In this document: one piece after another, positions 57,003 to 64,000 of the stretch | How positions within the stretch are numbered: position 1 is the first letter of the stretch | How the letters are laid out: each line of letters opens with the position of its first letter | Source: Meghimatium bilineatum | Taxonomy: Eukaryota; Mollusca; Gastropoda; Stylommatophora; Philomycidae | NCBI GenBank assembly: GCA_034231615.1 | Contig: CM067311.1 | Span: forward strand, 13,901,400 to 13,965,399 | Direction of reading: 5' to 3' | Length of the DNA stretch: 64,000 nucleotides | Notes under the pieces: model-generated | Told to the model about the DNA's origin: nothing | The model's database searches: none | Seen by the model: the letters and a program-made list of their open reading frames with translations, nothing else | Made by a program: the position numbers and the translations under genes

Positions 57003-57285
57003 TCTCGCCGTGTGTTGCCGGGGCCCGAAAGGGGCGCAAAGAATAGCAACACTGTTTACCGTATATGCTTGTCGTAAAAGGCGACTAAGGAGGTTATGCG
57101 ATGGAGTTGGCTGCCCCATCCCATATAGGGTCAGTGACCCAAAGCCATGCTGAAGTCGGATGTGTCAAGCCGAAAGGCGAATAATCGCAGCAATGTTGTA
57201 CACCATGACACAACGCATTCCGTTCTCCGGACTACATCCTGCTAATCTGCAGGAGTTTGAGAACGAACGCAGAAGAAGAAGAATA
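57003..57285 (+). mobile_element. SINE-like repeat, family Y, best preserved
   Basis: The copy runs GTGTTGCCGGGGCCCGAAAG, TGTCGTAAAAGGCGACTAAG, GGTCAGTGACCCAAAGCC, ATGACACAACGCATTCCG to GAACGAACGCAGAAGAAGAA. The middle palindrome GGTCAGTGACC is clear. ATATCTC on both sides is a possible short target duplication. Confidence 0.82.
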
Positions 57286-57967
57286 GATATCTCAAATACA
57301 AGGAAATAATCACATCAATAATTGTGTTTACCGTGTAAACAGCAGATTCGGTATTTTTCTGGTGTGTGGTAAATGTGTCAAAACAAATGTATGCCAATGC
57401 GCGCGATATTTGAATATGATTTCTCAATTTCATTGGATTTTTGATAATTCAATGTACGTCATTACAATCTCCATTTGCAATATTTCTGTCATTTTCCTTT
57501 TCGCTTTAATATCCCATTATGCTTTGCAGCCTCAGGGGTAGAAGAGTTCTTTGGAGATGGTTTTTTTTGTTGTTGTTTTTTTCTGCCACTGGCTTTGTAT
57601 TCATCGTGCCTTGATTCTTGATTAGGAACAAGCGTCACAGCGCTAGGGACATTTCCTATATATCTGCTTGCCATTCCGTCAGCCATCTAAAAGTGTATAA
57701 GCTCAGTGTCCCAGGCGGTTGCTGATTGCGGGTTCTTCTGATCTTTCCGGAGATGGATAACTTTCTCCCGTCACCTCTAGTTCCTACCATTTCTACCATT
57801 CTCTGAATATGTACTGTCTCGTTCGACCTCGTCCTCGTCTTTTCGTAGGGTATTCATGACTGCTCTAATTAATTCAATCCTGTCTCTTCTTATCTCAGTG
57901 CCATTCACCAAGGCTCTACCAGTCAACACATCGGCTCATTCGTTTCCCCTGACTCCAGCATGACCTG

Positions 57968-58850
57968 GACATTCTTCTTCTTTCCTTTTTCTTTACGGGT
58001 GTCGAGGAAGATATAATGTTGTTGTTCTCGCTTTTCTGGCAGCTTCAGATAATGTTATTTGGTGTTCGTGTAATGTCTCTTTGATGTTGTCGATCCACCG
58101 TACTCTAGGTCTACCCTTGGCTCTTCCATCTGCTTCTCCTCTCTTCATATATGCTTTATAAACTAATTAATCACACGGCATTCTTTCCAGACCACCGAAC
58201 CATTGTATCTGTTGGTTTTGTATGTATTGTAGAATCGATATGACACACACTCTTTCTCTTATGACATCGTTTCTAATTCTGTGTCTTCTGGTCACTCCTG
58301 TAGCTTTTCTCAGACATATCATCTCTGTTGTAACCAGTTGTCTCTTATGTTTTGTTGTTAAGGACCATGTTTGACATTGGTAGCACAGGGTTGGAATGAA
58401 GATACTTTGGATAAGATGTTTTTTGTGTTCACATTGGTAGCATTTTGTGTTGCAATAAAGGGGATAATTGACCCAGTATTTGATTCGCTTTGCTACAACG
58501 AATGTCTATTTCGGTGTCCATCTTTCCATCTGAAGAGAATGTTACGCCTAAGTATTTGAAGGTGTTGGTTTGTTTATTGATTTGATTTTCCACTGATATA
58601 TTTAGATTGTGTGTATCCCTTCCTATTGCCAGGGTTTCTGTTTTATCAATTCTTATCTTCATGTTGTTGTTCTTGCACTCGATGTCCATGGATGTTAGAT
58701 GATGTTGTAGTTCCGTATCTTTAAATGCTATTATTGCCTGATCGTCGGCAAAGAGTAGCTCTTTAGTATTTTCATTTTGCATCTTGGCTTTTTTTCGTAA
58801 TGCTATCGATATATGTGATGAACAGGATTGGTGATAAAACCTGGACATTA
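57968..58850 (-). mobile_element. LINE 3' half, GVTRRHRIRN family, with RT motif
   Basis: This is a longer copy of the element at 15608-16085. The minus-strand frame 58857-58429 carries ELLFADDQAII (RT motif C), IDKTETLAIGRD, then TFKYLGVTFSSDGKMDTEID. The C-terminal blocks follow in other frames at 58410-57985. It is 5'-truncated and carries several frame changes. A second LINE family (RNase H type) abuts it at about 58855. Confidence 0.82.
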
Positions 58851-58854
58851 GATC

Positions 58855-59340
58855 CATGCAATATTCTGCACGTTGTTAAGAAGAGTGACCCATTCAGTTC
58901 TGATCATACACTTTTCTATCTTGCGCAACATACTTTGAGAGTTCGATAGAATCACTGAGTCTGTTGGTGGTTGCGTCGCCAGCCAAGTGAGAGCTGCTGT
59001 CACAGCATCTATTCCCATTCATATACTCGATGTTGTAGTGTAGTATGCAGCTGACCTTTTAGCTAATTTCTTACCATTTTGGTAGGCCACGAAACCCAAT
59101 CCACACCTGTTTGTTTCTTGTGTTACAGAGCCGTCTGTGTAAACTATTGTATCATGTGGCTTCGAGTGCTGCAGTATGAGTTGTGGATCATTCCCTCTGT
59201 TCTGTTGGCAGCCCTGTCGCGGTACTTTCTTCCTAGGTGTATGGTTGCTACATACCATTCATTCTCAACCTCTTCTGACTTCCTCCAGCTTACAAACTCT
59301 GAGTAAGGTGTCATCTGCTTCTGCCATCCAAGACCTTCCT
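58855..59340 (-). mobile_element. LINE RNase H domain fragment (second RNase H family)
   Basis: The minus-strand frame 59258-59019 encodes HDTIVYTDGSVTQE (first catalytic Asp) and GLGFVAYQNGKK. After a stop, the same frame gives IDAVTAALTWLATQ and ILSNSQSMLRKIEKC. This is the first half of RNase H, whereas the copies at 4380 and 24020 preserve the middle or second half. Confidence 0.78.
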
Positions 59341-59884
59341 CTTTTGGTACGCATTTCTTTTGTGTTGCCTAGACCTTAGTGTCTGTATAGTAATACTTTT
59401 TGAGGGGCACTTTCTGCCTATATATCTAAATCTCAGTCATAAATTCAGATCTAAATTAGGAATCTCAGTGATCAGAAAACAATATTTCTCTGCAAATTTA
59501 TGTCTCTTGTGCTTGTGAATACATTCAATGAAGTCATTCTCCTGAATAATCCTGCGAGCTGATGCCTAGAAAGGAAACGTATTTTGTTTCAACTTTTTTT
59601 TTACCAACTTTTGTTCGTGTTTTTTTTTTTGGTTGACGACACAAAGTATACGTCGTAACAGGAATCGTCAGACGTATCGGCCAAGATAAGTGACGCTTAT
59701 TTGGATCATCTTGTAAAACTATTTTGGAGAAGGGTTTGGTTTAGCCTTTATCTCATGTCACAATTACAAAATATAATAATAATAACTTCTGTTTATATCA
59801 GACATAATGACGGCAGTTTCAGATTTGTGTTGCATCTTTCTGATATTTGCAGAGATGATGACAACAGTTTCTGACTTGTATGAT
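59341..59884. other. No gene seen
   Basis: It lies between an RNase H LINE fragment and the 41-bp array. T-rich tracts near 59590 and 59622 only. Confidence 0.45.
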
Positions 59885-60160
59885 TCTGAGTCATAGATAG
59901 ATGTTGACAGCTTACTACTCTATGATCTGAGTCATAGATAGATGTTGACAGTTTACAACTCTATGATCTGAGTCATAGACAGATGTTGACAGTTTACTAC
60001 TCTATGATCTGAGTCATAGATAGATGGTGACAGTTTACAACTCTATGATCTGAGTCATAGACAGATGTTGACAGTTTACTACTCTATGATCTGAGTCATA
60101 GATAGATGGTGACAGTTTACAACTCTATGATCTGAGTCATAGACAGATGTTGACAGTTTA
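59885..60160. repeat. 41-bp tandem repeat, six to seven copies
   Basis: Units of CTGAGTCATAGATAGATGTT, then GACAGTTTACAACTCTATGAT alternate between two variants (TAGATGGTGAC...ACAACTC and CAGATGTTGAC...ACTACTC), giving an 82-bp double unit. Confidence 0.93.
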
Positions 60161-60246
60161 TGAGTAGATTAAATAAGTGTTGCCTTAGAGGAAGAATTAT
60201 TCACCGATTAAAATATTGCTAGATACACGATGTCTGTACGTTTAGA

Positions 60247-61130
60247 GTTCAATAACTTTCGTTATGCCCCCATGCATGGACGTTATACATGGGAGAGAAA
60301 TTGAGTGCGTCAATAACTTTCGTTATGCCCCCATGCATGAATATTACACAAGGGAGATTGAGTGGGTCAATAACTTTCGTTATGCTCCCATGCATGGATG
60401 TTATACAAGGAAGGGATATTGAGTGATTCAATAACTTTCGTTATGCCCCCATGCATGGATGTTATACAAGGAAGGGAGATTGAGTGGGTCAATAACTTTC
60501 GTTATGCCCCCATGCATGGATGTTATACAAGGAAAAGAGATTGAGTGATTAAATAACTTTCGTTATGACCCCATGCATGAATATTACACAAGGGAGATTG
60601 AGTGGGTCAATAACTTTCGTTATGCTCCCATGCATGGATGTTATACAAGGAAGGGAGATTGAGTGGGTCAATAACTTTCGTTATGCCCCCATGCATGGAT
60701 GTTATACAAGGAAAAGAGATTGAGTGATTCAATAACTTTCGTTATGACCCCATGCATGAATATTACACAAGGGAGATTGAGTGGGTCAATAACTTTCGTT
60801 ATGCTCCCATGCATGGATGTTATACAAGGAAGAGAGATTGAGTGATTCAATAACTTTCGTTATGCCCCCATGCATGGATGTTATACAAGGAAGGGAGATT
60901 GAGTGATTCAATAACTTTCGTTATGCCCCCATGCATGGATGTTATACAAGGAAGGGAGATTGAGTGGGTCAATAACTTTCGTTATGCCCCCATGCATGGA
61001 TGTTATACAAGGAAAAGAGATTGAGTGATTCAATAACTTTCGTTATGCCCCCATGCATGGATGTTATACAAGGGAGAGAGATTGAGTGATTCAATAACTT
61101 TCGTTATGCCCCCATGCATGGATGTTATAC
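60247..61130. repeat. 61-bp satellite, about 15 units with higher-order order
   Basis: The unit contains CAATAACTTTCGTTATGCCC, CCATGCATGGATGTTATAC and AAGGAAGGGAGATTGAGTG. A 55-bp variant (ATGAATATTACACAAGGGAG) recurs at fixed places, giving a three-unit block of about 177 bp that occurs twice in a row. The array is cut by the 3' end of LINE copy B. Minus-strand open frames here are artefacts. Confidence 0.94.
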
Positions 61131-64000
61131 TTCTTCTTCTTCTTTCGTTCACTTGAAACATGTCTATATCTGTAATTCTGTTTCCTTAATAAAACGTCAT
61201 TGTCTTTTGTAGTTCATACAGTGTCCCATAGAGCTTTGATTCCAGTGTTGTTTCCTCTGGCCAATATGTTTGCCTCAGCGTTTCATGCTCAGAACACTCT
61301 TGAAGTATATGTTTGGCACTCTGTGCTGCCTGTCCACATGTACACATGGCCGTGTTGCCAATCTTGAACTTTGTATACATGTGACTGCGGAGTCGGTTGT
61401 GTCCTGTTCTGAGACGTAGAATTATAACTTGTTCTGATCTGTTCATATTGTGATAGTCATCTTGTGTTGGTGTTTGTGGCTTTCTTATTGACTTGATCAT
61501 CTGTTTTTTCTGATGGTAGGTGATTGGTATATCTGGTTGGTCTTCGGCAGCACCTTCCTTAGCCAGTTGGTCTGCTTTTTCATTTCCTGGTATTCTACAG
61601 TGAGAGGGTATCCACTGCATGGTTACCCTATACTGGTAAGACAATTCGCTAAGTAGTTTTTTTTAAGTCTGTTAGTTTTCAAGACTGGAGAGCTTGAAGC
61701 ACTGACCTTGCATCTGTCAGGAATACCACAGGCTGTAGGTCAGAGTTGGAGTTCAGCAGTTTTTTAGCTGCCACACTAATTGCCTGGATTTCTGCATCAT
61801 AATTATTGCAGAATTTTCCTGTCGGTGTTCTGATTGTATCTCTAGGCTTGTGTGGATATTCTATATATACACCTGCACCTCCATTCCTCACAGCATTCTG
61901 TGCTGACCCATCTGTGTACACTCTGACCCATATATCTTGTGGATATTTCTCATCCAGGAAACTGAGGGTGAGTGTCCTTCGCTGCACACTGTTCTGTTCA
62001 TCCTCGCTTAGTATTCCTTTCACATTGGTCTGAATGTATATTGGCATTCCATGGCTTTCACTCCACGGGGTTTGTTCTGGTACAGACCTTAAGGGGCTGT
62101 CAACTTCAGGTAGGTCTGTAAGTTGTCTACGGAGTCGTTTAGCTTGATGGATAAAGCTGCTCCTTTTCAGTCGTCCCATTGCTAGATTTTGGAATCTTTC
62201 CTTCATTGGATGACTTGGCATACACTGAAACTTTTCTGCTTGAATTAGTACTTTTGAGTCTCTGCGTTCGCCAAGTGTTTGCATTCTTCCCATTTTCTGC
62301 ATCTCTGCTATGGGTGTTGATTTCATTGCTCCCAACATTATTCTAAGTGCCTGGTTTTGCACTTTATCTAGATCTTGTAATGTGGTGTTTGATGCAGGAC
62401 ACCACGCAACTGAACCGTATTCCAGGTGTGGTCTTATGCCTTGCTGGTAAACTTTACTGAGTATATTTCCACTGGCTCCCCATGTGGTTCCACTTAGTTT
62501 TCTCAGGATAGCTAGCTTCCTCCTGGCTTTTGTTGTTGCTTTGTTTATGTGCTGCTTCCATGTCAGCTTATCATCAAAAGTAACTCCGAGGTATGTGGGT
62601 TGTTTGTCTTCTTTCAAGAGCTCTCCATCTATCTTGATATGACCAGCTTTTTGTTGTGGTGAGAGGGTAAAGAGTGTAGTGCTGCACTTATCTGTGTTAA
62701 TGCTGACGCACCATCTATTAGCCCATAAGGTTAGGGCATCGATAGCTCTTTGTATTTGTTTAGTGGCCACTGTCGCATGTTCTTCCGTGTACCAGATTAC
62801 CAGGTCGTCAGCATACATTGCCACTTTGATCCCGTGTGGTAGTTCAGCAACTAGGTCATTGATGTAAACCAAGAAAAGTGTGGGTGACAGGACTCCTCCC
62901 TGGGGGACTCCATGACGCAGTAGAATTTTCTTGCTCTTGCGACCATCTAATTGTACCCTGGCTCTTCTATTATGCAGGTATGCTTTTACCCATTTGTACA
63001 TTCTTGAGCTAACCCTGCAATTTCGCAATTTCTTTAGGAGCCCTTCTTTCCAGACCTTATCAAATGCTTTCCTGAGGTCTATCCATGCTGCTAGTACCAG
63101 TTTCTTTTCTTGGAAGGCATCCTCAATCTCTTGGGAGAGGTAGGTTGCCTGATCTTCAGTAGAGTAGCACTGTCTGAAACCTGCTTGCTGTGATACCAGA
63201 AGGTTTTCACTTTCAAGGTACCACTGCATCCTAAGATTGATAATGCGTTCCATTGTTTTACATAGACAGCTTGTGAGGCTGATGGGCCTGTAGTTGGAGA
63301 CTGTGTTGCCATCTTTTCCTGATTTCAGGAGTGGTATCATTATTGCTTCTCTCCACGCCTGTGGTACATTACCTGTGGACCAGCTTGTGTTAAAGATCTG
63401 CAGTAGCTTTGCTCTTGCTGCACTTCCCAGGTTTCTAATCATTTCATTGGACACTCCGTCAGCTCCAGGGGACTTTTTCATTTTCAATTTGGATATTGCA
63501 TGCTCCAGTTCTCTCATTGTGATTGGTGCCTCCATGACTTCAGGTATAGGTTCACCTTGTCCAATGTTTTGCTGGTTCTCTCGAACCTCCTGTTGTTTGT
63601 CTGGGCTGACTTTGACGTTATTGTCTTCTGCAAAGGAATCTGCAAAGTAATCAGCTGCATGTTTACCTGTTAAAATGTTTCTATCTTTATAAAGTGTGAT
63701 CCTGGTATTTCTCCCTGTACCTTCATCATTTAGTTGTTTTACAAGTTTCCATAATTTCCTAGTATCTCTTTCTAGGTTCAGCGACTCTGTTTTTTCTTTC
63801 CAGCTGCTCCGTCTGGCTTGTAACTTGGCTCTTTGAAATTTAGCCTTTGTTTGCTGATATTTGTTGTGATGTTCTTGGCTAGGTCTGTTCTCAGCCTGCT
63901 GTCTAGATGTTTCCATCTCATTTTGCAGATTTTCCAGTTCATCATTCCAGTAGGGTTTGTAGCTTTTGCGTGCCCCCCTGGGTATGGTTTTACTAGCAGC
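61131..64000 (-). mobile_element. LINE copy B: EN-RT-RNase H retrotransposon, 5' part beyond the window
   Basis: This is the same family as copy A and is nearly identical to it by eye. A long open frame (63916-61679, 745 codons) covers the end of the EN-RT linker and the whole RT domain. The RT motifs are AGFRQCYSTEDQ, DLRKAFDKV, GVPQGGVLSP and an intact YADD (62815-62804), followed by RNase H up to LTDARSVLQALQS. The rest of RNase H and the Cys/His tail (61644-61186) are in another frame, because a T-tract near 61660 is one base longer than in copy A. The 3' end, with its (GAA)n tail, abuts the 61-bp satellite at 61130, so it was probably inserted into that array. The window edge hides the 5' end and any target duplication. 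Only one clear lesion is visible, so it looks young. Confidence 0.93.

Noticed and set aside
60249-60850. Repeated 60-codon minus-strand frames (SLPCITSMHG)
   Set aside because: Products of the 61-bp satellite.

Overview
The window is animal nuclear DNA, AT-rich and almost wholly made of repeats. Several tRNA-headed SINEs, I-group and RTE-like LINEs, MITEs and about twenty tandem arrays suggest a lophotrochozoan, most likely a mollusc and perhaps a heterobranch gastropod. That placement is inference from repeat style, not from a marker gene. There are no bacterial operons, no rRNA, no CRISPR array, and no LTR or virus-like element that I can recognise.

One host gene is supported. Two exons on the minus strand encode the conserved N-terminus of tomosyn (STXBP5/STXBP5L), the SNARE-binding regulator of vesicle fusion. 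Exon 1 (51722-51579) carries the start codon and the VLDG and IEETL.SEH motifs. Exon 2 (42272-42175) carries TVRHGFP and TALAFDPVQ, has a good acceptor, and keeps the reading frame. Intron 1 is 9.3 kb and holds a near-complete LINE plus fragments of at least four others. I found no third exon in the 42 kb to the left, so intron 2 may fill the rest of the window.

Layout. 1-3.5 kb: SINE copies, a 71-bp array, and a dead RTE-like LINE with an internal minisatellite. 4.4-8.6 kb: LINE scraps, an unidentified coding-like stretch and a tRNA-derived SINE. 9.5-17.5 kb: SINEs, a LINE inserted in a SINE, a fold-back MITE, a Tc1-like transposon inside an AT-rich array, a LINE 3' end, a 26-bp array and a nested MITE. 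18-22 kb: sparse, with a pogo-like MITE and a 20-bp inverted repeat around a hammerhead-like motif. 22.4-24.4 kb: an RTE-like LINE and an RNase H LINE fragment. 25.4-34 kb: 64-, 33-, 22-, 64-, 22- and 31-bp arrays, (TA)n and GATA arrays, SINEs and MITEs. 34-42 kb: LINE 3' ends, a hAT-like MITE inside a LINE, a 25-bp array and MITEs. 42.2-51.7 kb: the tomosyn exons and intron 1. 52-59.4 kb: SINEs and LINE 3' ends. 59.9-61.1 kb: 41-bp and 61-bp satellites. 61.1-64 kb: a second copy of the intron-1 LINE, cut by the window edge.

The strongest theme is a likely LINE-SINE partnership. The 4-kb EN-RT-RNase H LINE ends in GAACGAAAGAAGAAG, and two SINE-like families (X and Y) end in the near-identical GAACGCAGAAGAAGAA. 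Insertions of the LINE and of family X are flanked by 11-12 bp target-site duplications.
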